The notes beneath the pieces are model-generated. The model searched no databases, had not been told where the DNA came from, and saw nothing but the letters and a program-made list of their open reading frames with translations. DNA of 64,000 bases from Dysidea avara (lineage: Eukaryota > Porifera > Demospongiae > Dictyoceratida > Dysideidae), in contig NC_089277.1 of NCBI RefSeq assembly GCF_963678975.1, positions 26,176,672 through 26,240,671 on the forward strand, written 5' to 3'. Each line of letters opens with the position of its first letter. Positions within the stretch are counted from its first letter, which is position 1. Of the stretch, positions 24,501 through 35,148 are shown in pieces. The position numbers and the translations under genes were made by a program.

Positions 24501-25283
24501 CACTGAAACCTGCAGGTCACTTCTTGTGGAAGATTGCTCTCTACACAAAATGACACATTCAGAGATTGTATTTAGATGGATGATACAGTAACGCATTGTG
24601 ACTTCAATACTCGTGATGTGTCACTGCTAGGCAGCAACCATATACACGGCACTGCCACATCGCACTTGCTCGCACACACAATTTTGCTAACGATTTTACA
24701 AATTGATAATTAAGGGGTGTGGCAACTAGCTGTTTCCCTTCTGTACAAGTGGCCACCAAGACAGGTCCACTGTGGATGAAAGCCAGGCATTAGATATTTG
24801 GTATTTCATGTGTTGAAGACATTCCAGGGCTTCTGGTAGTCTCAAATCTCACCACAGTTTAACTCAGGCAGTGTTGTGGTCACCACTAAACTACTGGAAT
24901 GCTGTGTTATGTTCATCTTATGCTTGGCTACTATATTGTAGAACTGAAATGGATACTCTGAAAAATATATCCTATGGATAATGACTTCATCACTTTCTTC
25001 ATCAGGAGCTTATAAGGACCAACAGTGAAACTTTTTACACTTGGGGCTGACAGTCAACTGCCTATGTCTGAAGCAGTGCTTTTGGTGCTCTAACAGATTG
25101 GCTGCCCCCTTGCTGCCAGCACTCACTGTCTCATACGCTGTCATACACTAAATCCATCTCTATAGCCAGTTAGAACAGCATGCTTCTTACCTTTTTTTAA
25201 GGCCGCATAATGCAGCCACCTCTTTAAAAGGCAAGGTTAGAAAATTTTGTCCCTACGGCCTGAATAATGACCAGTTTTCACTG
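24501..25283. mobile_element. TA-flanked MITE, longer relative
   Basis: Left end CACTGAAACCTGCAGGTCAC, right end on minus CAGTGAAAACTGGTCATTAT, with TA on both outer sides. Related at its tips to the 24278 element; the interior has no gene. Confidence 0.6.
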
Positions 25284-25285
25284 TA

Positions 25286-25772
25286 CTATTAGTGATTAGT
25301 GATCATGGGGGATTATTTATTAAGATACTAAGATATACAAACGCTACAACCTCTAAATATAGCAGTAAATTTTTTACCCTGGTCCAATGTCTCATAATAA
25401 TCGTGACTTCGTGAGAGACTCTACTGTGACAAATACATGTTTATCATGATATGTGCTAATCGCCTTTTTACAATTAAGTTTTACAACACAAATACATGTA
25501 TAGTTAAACTCACCAATTGCGACTAAATCCCTTCAACACGAAAAGACAAATAATGAGACAACCTTGGAGACAACAGCCACACAAGCCTATTCTGGTGCGT
25601 TTATTTAGTAGTAATATAAATTTTAAAGGCGTTTATTTACAACAGGACATAATTACGCGCCCCTCTATTGTCTCTGTACATACTTGCCTTTTCTTTACTA
25701 TTCTCATTTCATTTCACAAGATCTCTTGGCAGGGGCGTAGCTTCTTCACTTGAATTAGTCAATGCTTGAAGT
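25286..25772. other. No gene seen
   Basis: AT-rich, nothing recognised. Confidence 0.4.
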
Positions 25773-25800
25773 AGATCGAGATACTCTAATAAAACAGTCA
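25773..25800 (+). repeat. 28-bp motif, solo
   Basis: AGATCGAGATACTCTAATAA then AACAGTCA. The palindrome core is damaged here (AATAAAAC for AATAGAGC). Confidence 0.75.
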
Positions 25801-25917
25801 CATTTCTACAAGTGCCATATTTTTATATTGTAAAGTCTGTAAGTAGCTAGTAATTTAAACTATACAATCCGATGCTAAGCAGAAGTTGTAACTATGCTAA
25901 ATATTGATTGCTGTGTT

Positions 25918-26254
25918 CAGCGGTGGAGCAAGTAGTTGATATGAGGGGGGCTGGGCTGACCCAGACTTATTTCTATAGTTTAGTAAGGTGAGACCAAAAA
26001 AAAAAAAAAAAAAAAAGGTCGCAACCAACTGACAAGAGCTTCCACCTCACCAGCTACCATTTCTAGCTGATAAACTACATAAAAATCCTTACATAGCTCG
26101 CTACACACTGAATACTTTATTAGAGTGACTGCTCTATTAGAGTATCTCGATCTTTATCACGGTTTTCAGCCCCACTCCAAGAAAGATAATTTCGGTGTGA
26201 TATCATTCTGAGGGGGGGCTAAGCCCCCCCCTCCCCCCCTTTCCGCCGCCTATG
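25918..26254. mobile_element. hAT-type MITE
   Basis: Starts CAGCGGTGGAGC and ends CCGCCGCCTATG. It is flanked by a perfect 8-bp duplication GCTGTGTT (25910-25917 and 26255-26262), the hAT signature. It contains a poly-A run at about 25998-26017, a copy of the 28-bp motif, and C/G runs near the right end. Confidence 0.8.
26117..26153 (-). repeat. 28-bp motif plus half copy, inside an hAT MITE
   Basis: Read on minus: AGATCGAGATACTCTAATAG then AGCAGTCA, followed by a second CTCTAATAAA half. Confidence 0.8.
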
Positions 26255-26273
26255 GCTGTGTTACAGCTGTTTT

Positions 26274-26302
26274 GTGACTGCTCTAATAGAGTATCTTGAT
26301 CG
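26274..26302 (-). repeat. 28-bp motif
   Basis: On minus CGATCAAGATACTCTATTAG then AGCAGTCAC, 12 bp beyond the hAT target duplication. Confidence 0.75.
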
Positions 26303-26392
26303 TTTCAATGCAGTACAAGATGAAAGGCAAAGTGTTGTTAAGGGTTTACTAGTTAAAATGGGTGTTAGTTGACTGCAGTTGCATGCCACTAA

Positions 26393-26583
26393 CAGGGCCG
26401 TCCAGAGAAATTAGAGGGCCCAGGGAAAAGAGTTAAAGAGGGGCCCAGGGGCAAGGAAGGGTCTAGATCCTGACTGCTCTATTAGAGTATATCGATCTTT
26501 CTTTAAACAGGTATTCAAGTGGCCCCTTTCAGGCTGTGGTAGGGGGGAAAATACCCCAGTTACCCCCAATGTGGGCGGCCCTG
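26393..26583. mobile_element. hAT-type MITE, perfect 8-bp duplication
   Basis: Ends CAGGGCCGTCCAG and (minus) CAGGGCCGCCCAC. Perfect target duplication GCCACTAA at 26385-26392 and 26584-26591. The body is rich in GGGCCC words and holds a 28-bp motif copy at 26471-26499. Confidence 0.88.
26471..26499 (-). repeat. 28-bp motif inside an hAT MITE
   Basis: On minus AAGATCGATATACTCTAATA then GAGCAGTCA. Confidence 0.75.
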
Positions 26584-26713
26584 GCCACTAAAATTACAGT
26601 TATATTTTAATATTCTGTCACTGTAATCTGGGGTTTCTGTCAAAACCATGGAAACTACTGACTCACCTACTGTTATCAACAGTGCATTGCTTATTCTAAC
26701 AAAAAGTATTGAA

Positions 26714-27332
26714 ATCCCATCCAAAAACAGCTTATAGCTGTAAAAAAAGTGCGCGTCCAAGTAAAGCAGAGTTAACTGCGACAAAAAGTAATGATATCAT
26801 AATGCGGCCATGTGCGAGGTGTGCAAGTTGTAATATTAGCTAATCAGATAATACAATGTTATTGTTAAAGTGTTAATGAGAACTATGTGATGCTGCTAGT
26901 TTTGAAGTGTGTGAGCATCTTCATAAATGCCACATAAATTTAATTCTCAATAAAGCAATGTGTATAGATTCTCTGATAGTAATAAATAGTTTGAGTTTGG
27001 CCGCCTTTCCTGTATACAGCAATGCTACGAACAAAGGAAAGGTGGCCAAACTCAAACTATTTATTACTATCAGAGAATCTATACACATTGCTTTATTGAG
27101 AATTAAATTTATGTGGCATTTATGAAGATGCTCACACACTTCAAAACTAGCAGCATCACATAGTTCTCATTAACACTTTAACAATAACATTGTATTATCT
27201 GATTAGCTAATATTACAACTTGCACACCTCGCACATGGCCGCATTATGATATCATTACTTTTTGTCGCAGTTAACTCTGCTTTACTTGGACGCGCACTTT
27301 TTTTACAGCTATAAGCTGTTTTTGGATGGGAT
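26714..27332. repeat. 619-bp near-perfect palindrome
   Basis: Left arm 26714-27010 and right arm 27036-27332 (297 bp each) are reverse complements with one mismatch seen (27003, in GGCCGCC against GGCCACC), around a 25-bp spacer 27011-27035. Because of this, the same apparent 72-residue frame appears on both strands; neither is taken as a gene. No target duplication is evident. A transcript through it would form an almost perfect 297-bp double-stranded RNA. An assembly or library artefact (a read folded back on itself) must also be considered. Confidence 0.9.
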
Positions 27333-28372
27333 ATAACTAACAACTGAAACCTGTATTAATCTGTACACATTATGGAAAGTAAAAAGTATTAGGTCACTGC
27401 TACTCAGAAGATGTTTGCATTCTGGGCAGGAACTAATAGAAATAAATACTTGCACTGCATAAGCTTTACAATTCTTCACCTCATCTCACCACGATTCTCT
27501 GATTACCTCATCAGTTGTGTAAACCCTCTTTCCATCATACTGCTTCTTGGTAATACCGTATAGCGGGTTTTATCTGCGAGGTCCTAATTTGTGCGAATTA
27601 TGCGAGAAGCTACAGGCTCGCAGAATTTAATTCTGCAGCCTCTTATGCTTTCGTTTTTATTAAGTCAGTGAAATCTCCACGTGTTGCAGTGTGAACTGTT
27701 GACCTATGTCTCTTTTCAAGTACTTCAAAGAGTGGACATTTCAGCCTCGCTGCCTGATCCGAAAGGTCCTTTGTCAGATCACTTACCTACAGCGTCAATT
27801 GCAGAAGCAAACAGAGAGGTTTTGAAAGCAGTAGCTGAAGCTAAGGAGCCGCGAAATAAGGGCCCATACATAAAAGTCACTCCAGAATGCAAAGCACAAG
27901 TTGCCAAGTTTGCTTCTATTAATGGAAATAGCATCGCTGCCAGAAAGTACACTAAAATTTTAGGCAAGAACTTGAACGAGAGCACTGTTCGTTTATGGGT
28001 AAAGAATTACAAGCTCGAATTAGAGCGCAAGAGAAAGGCTGGTGATATTGAGCCAGACGTGCAAGTTCTGCCAACAGCGAAAAGAGGGCGTCCATTTTTA
28101 CTTGGGGAGAAGCTGGATGGGCAAACTCAAGCGTATATACGAGCTGTTCGTGAGGCTGGTGGTGTGATTACAACAGGCATAACAATTGCAGCTGGTAAGG
28201 CTATTGTCCGTAAGTTTAACCCGACTTTATTTGATGAAATGAATGGCCCTGCTTTAGAGTTGACGCCTAACTGGGCTAAATCGCTTTTATACAGAATGGG
28301 TTTTGCCAAACGAAAAGGGTGCTCTACCAAGAAGCTAATGGTTCATAATTTTGAGGAGATAAAAGAGCAATT

Positions 28373-29634
28373 CAAGGCCGGAGGAGACGGTCCTGTTGGT
28401 CAGGCTTGAGCCGGACCAATAATCTAGAGTTGAACCAACTAGCTGACCAGTTCGAACTAAATTATTCTCATGGAATCTTTGGACGATCACATCTACATGT
28501 AGCTACGTACATTTTACAGATGCTATTGAAAATGCATGGCACTAGTTACCTAGTTTCTCAGCCAAACTAAAGCACAGAATTACACGTATAATACCTCCAA
28601 TTACCTTACAGTACAGCATGGCATTCTTATCGTTTTGTACAGAAATGATTGTGGGTTCTACGTACAGTATCACGTGTGCTGACAGTTGGCATTTATCACG
28701 TGTAAGGCAGGTGCCTTCTTTGATTCTAAACCAGCATACTTATATCACAATTCAATCTTAATAAAATAATCATTAGCATTCCTTGGCTTGTCTCTCTTGG
28801 CTTCTTTTACTGGGCGAAGGGCTGGCAGTGACAAACCAGATGACTCATTCCGCGGCAAGAAGCTGTACACCCATACATTACATGGTGGCCATCTGGATGA
28901 GATGTTGAGTAGAAATCACTCCTCTTCAACTACCCACTCGTCCTGTCGAGATACTGAACAAACTCTCAGTCACGCCCATATCGCGCCATTTTCGGGTCTC
29001 GTGACGGTCCACCAGTATATTTACGTGATGATCCGTTCACTTCATACAAACCAGTATAGTAGTAACTGTATTTTTGTAGCTGTGTAGCTTTTTATTGTAG
29101 CTGTGTGAATTCACTGTATAGTAATTATATCCTAGCTAAAGGGGGCCATGCTGCTGTGAAATTTGGGGGGACAGTTGCAAGTTGCTAGCTAGTTTTACTT
29201 TAAAATTTAGCATCAATTTTAAGGCATTTTCAAGCCTTTAAATTGCAAAAATTCTGCAGCTCCTGGGGGTTACACCCCCAGACCCCCCTTGAACTTCTAA
29301 TTGCTAGCTATAACTAAATGAACCATACAGCAAGTTTCATGCTGTGTCCCCTGTATGTCAGGTCTATAATTATACATAGTATAGAAAGTCTGAAGAACAA
29401 CAGATAGGCTTGAGCATATTTATATAGCTAGCTAGCAGTGAAATATCACTAAAATTGCATATATCTGAGTGTCTGATTTTCAAAAATTTCCTGTGGAGGC
29501 ATGCCCCCAGACTCCCTTAGGATGCTCGTGCTTCGCACTTCGCACACTGCGTAACAGCTCCTCTTGTATATAGTAGCAATTTCAACATTATAGTCAATGG
29601 CCTGACCAACTCAATTTTCCCTCCTCCGGCCCTG
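28373..29634. mobile_element. Inserted DNA element I (5-bp duplication CAATT)
   Basis: Inverted ends CAAGGCCGGAGGAG and (minus) CAGGGCCGGAGGAG, with a second matching block TTGGTCAGGC further in on both sides. CAATT is present at 28368-28372 and 29635-29639, and removing one copy restores the transposase frame. The body has CTGGGGGTTACACCCCCAGA-type words but no recognisable transposase. Confidence 0.8.
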
Positions 29635-29664
29635 CAATTTCTCAACGATATTGTTACTGTGGCC

Positions 29665-32600
29665 TGTAACGAAAATTTTGGTCCGGGGCGAAAATCGGTC
29701 CGGCCGGACCATTTTCAGTCGACCAAATTTAGTCCGCCCGGACCATCTTTAGCATCCGAAATTGGTCCGACCTGACCAAAATTGGTCCGGCCCAAACCTA
29801 GTTGGCCACATGCACTCCTGACCACTCGGACCTGCAATATTGGTCGACCAAAATGGGTCCGGGTGGACCACTAACGCATGCAGCCAATGAAGCATGCATA
29901 GCTATAAGTTGTTTGTGACGGAACACTATAGCCGACTTAGCTATATATAGCTATTCTCATTTATCAATCTCGAATAATGAGCATTGCAGGCATTATCACT
30001 GCATGGATTTGTGCTTAAAAGGTTATCCAACAAGGGCACGGATCATTGCATGCACGGGGTCAGCTAGCTGCATTGGAGGTGCTTAAGATCGAGATACTCT
30101 AATAGAGCAGTCACCTATAACATTCATCACCAGGCACTGATCCAGAAATAAATGAAAAATGAAGGTAAGTGGCTACCCAGCCTAGCCCAGATTTTAAGTT
30201 GAGAGTCCTAAATGTCTTAATATTTATATATACATCAGGAAAAGCTGACGCTGTTATTGTTTGGCTTGTACAGTGAAGTGCATGCACAGTAGCATGTGTA
30301 CTGTGCTCTTATGCACATATAATGTCTGATCATGAGTTAACACTAATGGTTAGAACAATACATCTGCAACACCTGCATGTGTACATACTGCACATTCCTC
30401 TCTTGTATGTGATATGTAGGAGATGATAGCTTAGGTTTGCTCCATTAAATAACTAAATGTGAACTATCATCTCCTACTGATCACATGTTCCTATATACTG
30501 GTATAAACATTTCCTTAAAAGTTATAGCTATATAATATTCCCTGTATGCTTTTCACTACTTAACCAACTTTTAAAATTTTACTAATTTTCACCTGTGCAC
30601 ATATACCAGTAGGAGATGCAAGCACTGATCCAGAAATAAACCAAGGTGGGTGGTTGGCCCAGATTTTAAGATGAGAGTCTTGAATGTCTTGGTAGTTACA
30701 TCAGGGAAGAAGGGCTGAAATATTATCATCTAGCTTGTAGCACATAGCTATAGTAGCATGCCCTTGTGAACATAATAAGGCCGGACAAAGTTGATTAATT
30801 GATTCGCATCCCTGCCCACATCCCTTTTTACCCCACGGCCTCTAATTTCATTATTGCTGTTATCAATCACGTGCACACGTATTTTGATGTTAGGAAGGCT
30901 GGTTATCATTTTACAGCACAGCAAATGTCACTTGCACCTCAGAAACAGTGGTAGCTAATAAGTAATTAATAGTTCTTAAAAGGTTTTATAGTTAACCTTT
31001 ATAACAGACTTGCCTGATTTGGAGTATTTTCTTTACTAATGAATAATGAAAAATGACTTCCCGCATGCATGGAAATCTGAATTTTTGTGGATGAGAAACT
31101 AGTAATCAAGTTTCCTGGCCTAATGTATTTTATAATCCCAGTGTACAGGCTGATCATGAGTTAACAACAGTGGTTAAAACAAACTGTAATACACCTGTAA
31201 CACCTGTGCACATACTGCACATTCCTCTCTGTCATATGTGATTATATGTAGGAGATGATATAGTTTAGGTTTACTCCATTGAATAACTAAATGTGAACTA
31301 TCATCTCCTACTAATGACATGCCCCACAGGAAGAAACATCACCTTATAAAGGTTATAGCTATAATATTCTCAGTATGTTTTTTACTACTTAACCAACTTA
31401 AAATTTTGAAGCATGCAGTCGCATTATTCCACAGCCTTAGGGTGAGTTGTTGCAGACATAAAAGTAAAATCAACTCAATCCTAAAGCAGACCCCATATCT
31501 TCCTTCAAGAAGTTCTCTGCCTGGTAATAGTTAATATACTGCCCATGATCATAGATAAATTCCTGTATACTGCTACCATCTACTGTAAGGTTATAGCCAG
31601 CTAGCATTGGAATCTGATGCAATGTAGGGATTTAGTTCATATTGATATAACAAAAGAGTGTTCATGATCAGTAATATTCATTATTAAATAATGCATGTCT
31701 GAGTGGCTGCAAGGCCATGCATGGTGGGTGGCTAGCCACCTCATCCACCCCTCTGGATTAGTCCCTGAAATAATATGTGTAGCTGTTTATGACAATGCGT
31801 GCATGTATGGGTATTCCCAGATTAATAAAAAAACTGACCAAGGGTCAGAATTAACAAATTAAATTCTGAGCTATATAATTATGCAGAAGTTGAAGATAAG
31901 ACATGTTTTAATGGTAGATTTTATATATTGCCTACCATCCTCAAGTATAAGTGATCCAGCATAGGTTGGTGATTTCCATCATGTTGCTATAGTTGTTTGT
32001 CATAATCAACACAAACAGGCTGGATGAAAGATTCAACCAAACACTGCAGAGCTGATGATGCTTGTGAAGTTTATTGAACATTTAAAAAAAAAAAATTTAA
32101 TTGGTAATTTATATCAATAATACAAGAAAAGGTTTTCAAATTCAAACATGGTTGAACATATAAAAACGTACTTGGGAAGAATATTTTGTTACCTGTGTTA
32201 TTGAATGCAACATTGACCACCATGCATGAATCCAGCATTGACCATGCATTTGAGTTGATGTATGCCGGAAGAAAACCTCTACTTCCCAGCTAGCTATTGA
32301 CATGGAGAAGAAGAATACAGGACTTTTATCATACCACACTGCTTTAAATTAAAACAGCATTAATTTTGCGACTGTGTTCATCGCTGCATATAGATCATGG
32401 AATTTAGTTTCTAGCTACTATATTCATTTTCCGTAAATCACAGAACTCGGGAAATTAAACTACGCTACTCATTTATATAGTTTCCAGGCTAAGTCGGCTG
32501 CAGTGATCCATCACAATATACTTAGCACGGACCGACCTGTCCACACAATGCCGGGTACACCTGCGGACCAACCAAAATTGCTCCAAGTGGTCAGGGGGTG

Positions 32601-32779
32601 CATGTGTCCAACAAAGTTTGGGCCGGACCAATTTTAGTTAGGCCGGACCAATTTCGGATGCCAAAAATGGTCCGGCCGGACTAAACTTGGTCAACCAAAT
32701 TTGGTCCGGCCGGACCAGTTTTGGTATCCAAAATCGGTCCGGCCGGACCGATTTTACCCGGACCGATATTTCCGTGACA
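29665..32779. mobile_element. Inserted foldback element II (GGCC duplication)
   Basis: Tips TGTAACG and (minus) TGTCACGG; flanked by GGCC at 29661-29664 and 32780-32783, so one copy restores the host frame. Arms of about 300 bp are inverted copies, the outer parts being tandem palindromic units around GGTCCGGCCGGACC spaced by AAAATTGG-like words. The interior (about 30130-31320) is a diverged tandem duplication of about 350-700 bp units that each contain a small hairpin (TAGGAGATGATA ... TATCATCTCCTA). It also holds a 28-bp motif copy at 30085-30113. No protein-coding trace recognised. Confidence 0.78.
30085..30113 (+). repeat. 28-bp motif inside element II
   Basis: AAGATCGAGATACTCTAATA then GAGCAGTCA, the closest to consensus in the window. 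Confidence 0.8.
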
Positions 32780-33673
32780 GGCCAATATGGAGGATATCCC
32801 AGATGATTTGATACTGAATTGGGACCACACAGCTATAAACATTGTGCCTGTGTCTTCATGGACGATGAACCAGAAAGGAGAAAAGCGAGTTGAAATAGTT
32901 GGCTTGGATGATAAACAGCAGATCACTGCTGTCCTTTGTGGAGCACTAAGTGGTGAGATTTTGCAATTTCAATTAATCTACCAAGGGAAAACGTCTGCAT
33001 GCTTGCCTAAAGTAAAGCTTCCTAAAGATTGGCTACTGAGCTTCACACCAAACCATTGGTCCAATGAAGACAAAACTGAGGAGTATATTCATTCAGTACT
33101 CTTACCTTACTTGGAGAAGAAAAGAGCAGAATTAGGGCTTTCTAACACTTTTCCGGCTGTTGTGTTGTTTGATGCATTTAAAGGTCAGACAACCGAAAGA
33201 ATTTATCAATTGCTAGAAGCTAACAATGTGTACACAATAAGTGTACCAGCAAATTGTACCGATAAGCTTCAGCCAATGGACTTAAGCGTCAACAAAACTC
33301 TGAAAGATTTCATGAAGAAGGAATTTAATGAATGGTATTCCTCGGTAGTGTACGAGACACTTGATGCAGAAAATCCAATACCAGCTGATTTACGAATGGC
33401 AGTGATGAAACCTCTTGGTGCTCGATGGCTATTAAAGGCTTACAGACATTTAATGGTCAACAAAGAAATCATCCAGAATGGATTCAAGGCTGCAGGAATA
33501 GCAGATGCCCTGAAGGAACAGCGATCACTGTAGTAGCAACTGTCAAGAACTTGTGTAACAATTGTGTTAATTGCATTAAAATAATTATTTGATTAGTGAA
33601 GTTGTACAGCTAAATCACAATATTTTATGGTATATACATTAAATCACATTCTAGTATCAGTTGTATATGTAGT

Positions 33674-34297
33674 TCACTTCTCAGGCTTGACCCGGCGAGA
33701 TGGGAAGGGTGACATTTTTCCTTGACTCAGGCAGTTGATTAAATGTGACCTCATCTGTGATTGGTGAAAGTAAGCCTTTTCTGGATTACGTTTCTTTGCC
33801 AAATATACTGCATATGCAATTGCAAATAGGCCACAGTCACTGAAACCTTGTTGTTTCTGTACTGGTACTACATGAACCTCCTTAACACCAAAAAGCTGTT
33901 GTATGATCTTCAGGCTTTTTTCATCTACAGAATCGTAGAGGGAATCATAGATGCTTACTGCATTAGGTTTTGACAATATTGTGCTGGTAGTTATCCAATG
34001 ATTACCCCTGACATGGACAATTTGCAGCTCATTGACTCGGGGAGTTAAACTTGCCTGCAGTAAAGTGGATTGCAAACCTTTAATTGAAAACTGGCACTTT
34101 AGTATGGTTTGGGCGTAGTTAATGTGCTTGTCATTTAGTTGAAAACCACCAGCAATTTCATCTCTGTCTGAAAGAGTAAGAGACACTCTTCCAAATTTCA
34201 CCCATGTTGAACTGGAGACTAGTACAGATGCACTGCTTTGATGCTTCACGGAATCTTTGCTACCACTAGTACTTTCAACTGGATCTAGTAAAACCAT
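33674..34297 (-). CDS. Ulp1-like (C48) cysteine protease domain of the pogo element (207 aa)
   Basis: The frame follows the HIRAN part after one stop. Motifs in order: LNDKHINYAQTILKCQF (about 54-70, the substrate-groove helix typical of Ulp1-like proteases in mobile elements), GNHW (His100), IYDSLYDS (Asp118), QKQQGFSDCG (Gln149/150, Cys155). The His-Asp-Gln-Cys set is complete, so the domain could be active. The Ulp1/SENP family removes SUMO or related modifiers, and related proteases are carried by several DNA transposon classes and by plants' MULEs. Here it is convergent with the transposase, whose stop is 140 bp away. The protein ends SRRVKPEK with a basic tail. What it cuts cannot be told from the sequence. 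Confidence 0.82.
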   Translation of the reverse strand: MVLLDPVESTSGSKDSVKHQSSASVLVSSSTWVKFGRVSLTLSDRDEIAGGFQLNDKHINYAQTILKCQFSIKGLQSTLLQASLTPRVNELQIVHVRGNHWITTSTILSKPNAVSIYDSLYDSVDEKSLKIIQQLFGVKEVHVVPVQKQQGFSDCGLFAIAYAVYLAKKRNPEKAYFHQSQMRSHLINCLSQGKMSPFPSRRVKPEK

Positions 34298-34300
34298 AGA

Positions 34301-34996
34301 TTAACAGGCCTCAGCATCATATTTCTGACTCTCTTTTGAGGTAGAATATCTCTTGTCAGCAACGTCTGAGGGCTCATCTTGACATGGCGGTTCACATTCT
34401 AACACTTTCATACTTGTCGTGGGATCAGTGATGTCTCTTATAGATTCCTGGGTCATGTCTTCTCCTTGTGTGTCTGGTAGAGTGTATTTTACTTCCACAG
34501 TAAACTTTGCACCCTCAGGTTGCTCTGGATTACTACTAGAGCTACTGCTCACATCACTGCCACCAGTACCAGCACCACAGATAACTGGCACAGACACAGA
34601 AAGCAGCACTGGCCTTTTCATATCAACTAGTATAGACTTCGCTTTATTCACCATCACCTTACAACCAGCAAACTTCATTACCCATGGAATCTCCATGCCA
34701 CCTTGTGGCAAGTCATGAGAGTACCGCCTCGAACCTGTAACTGTGCCAGTTATCGTTGCTCCTGTCTTCCCCAGAAAAACGTAACAAACTGCAGAAATTT
34801 TCCTAGGCACGTGTCCCACTACAGTGGTCCCCTTACATACCGCAACAGCAAAAGGATCGTGGTGGTTTCGTACATCACGGCGACAGTACAGCACTTCTCC
34901 TATAAAACTGGACCAAATATCCTTGTAAACGTGATATCCTCTAATCGTAGAATCTATCGCAAAGGATTCTACTTCAGACACGAGCTCAGACGCCAT
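34301..34996 (-). CDS. HIRAN-domain protein of the pogo element (231 aa as read)
   Basis: Starts at ATG 34996, about 150 bp inside the right terminal repeat. Residues about 11-111 match the HIRAN domain (FAIDSTIRGYHVYKDIW, DPFAVAVCKGTTVVGHVPRK, TGTVTGSRRYSHDLPQGGME). HIRAN is a small beta-barrel known from HLTF/Rad5 where it binds 3' single-stranded DNA ends. A Ser-rich acidic linker follows (about 152-231). The frame stops at TAA 34301-34303, and the same frame reopens two codons later as the Ulp1 domain, so the ancestral product was probably one HIRAN-Ulp1 protein. A role in handling DNA ends during transposition is a guess from the domain. Alternative: two separate proteins by reinitiation at ATG 34297. 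Confidence 0.8.
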   Translation of the reverse strand: MASELVSEVESFAIDSTIRGYHVYKDIWSSFIGEVLYCRRDVRNHHDPFAVAVCKGTTVVGHVPRKISAVCYVFLGKTGATITGTVTGSRRYSHDLPQGGMEIPWVMKFAGCKVMVNKAKSILVDMKRPVLLSVSVPVICGAGTGGSDVSSSSSSNPEQPEGAKFTVEVKYTLPDTQGEDMTQESIRDITDPTTSMKVLECEPPCQDEPSDVADKRYSTSKESQKYDAEAC

Positions 34997-35148
34997 TGCA
35001 CGTGTAGCATACCACGATTTTAATCAAGACCACGTGTTTTGATGATTGGAAGGGTTCGCAGATATTATAATCGCAGATATTACTGCTGGACGAAAAGCTT
35101 GCTTCTTCGCAGAAATTGCGCCTCGCACATTATACCCGCTATACGGTA

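Larger units (their letters stand above)
27684..33533 (+). pseudogene. pogo/CENP-B-like transposase, split by two insertions
   Basis: The N-terminal part (27684-28372) has a psq-type helix-turn-helix (about residues 66-112, CKAQVAKFASINGNSIAARK ... STVRLWVKNY) and a CENP-B-type DNA-binding domain (about 135-215, KRGRPFLLGEKLDGQTQAYI ... WAKSLLYRMGFAKRKG). Nine more codons survive at 29640-29664 between two inserted elements. The C-terminal part (32784-33533) is a DDE_1 domain: LNWDHT gives the first Asp, VVLFDAFKG the second, LQPMDLSVNK the third, with 35 residues between the last two. The frame continues exactly across both insertions once target duplications are counted once. No in-frame ATG precedes the N-terminal part, so an upstream exon is likely. 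It nicks and joins transposon ends when whole; this copy cannot. All three catalytic Asp survive. Confidence 0.85.
27554..35148. mobile_element. pogo/CENP-B-type transposon carrying a HIRAN + Ulp1 accessory gene
   Basis: Ends are inverted: TACCGTATAGCGGGT at 27554-27568 and its complement ending at 35148, with the outer TA being the target dinucleotide usual for Tc1/mariner-superfamily elements. Inside are a pogo-like transposase on plus (27684-33533) and a convergent minus-strand HIRAN/Ulp1 reading frame (34996-33674), stops about 140 bp apart. Two later elements (28373-29634 and 29665-32779) sit in the transposase. Without them and their target copies the element would be about 3.2 kb. The accessory gene lies inside the terminal repeats and close to the right one, so it most likely travels with the element rather than being a neighbour. 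Confidence 0.8.

Noticed and set aside
25918-26153. 25773 and 26117 motif copies as ends of one element
   Set aside because: They are inverted, but the second lies inside an hAT MITE with its own perfect 8-bp duplication that excludes the first, so they are independent.
26907-27139. Matching 72-residue reading frames on both strands
   Set aside because: They are mirror images of each other made by the palindrome 26714-27332; no domain and no codon-like constraint.
28788-29087. 99-residue frame inside element I
   Set aside because: No domain, no splice context, inside a non-autonomous insertion.
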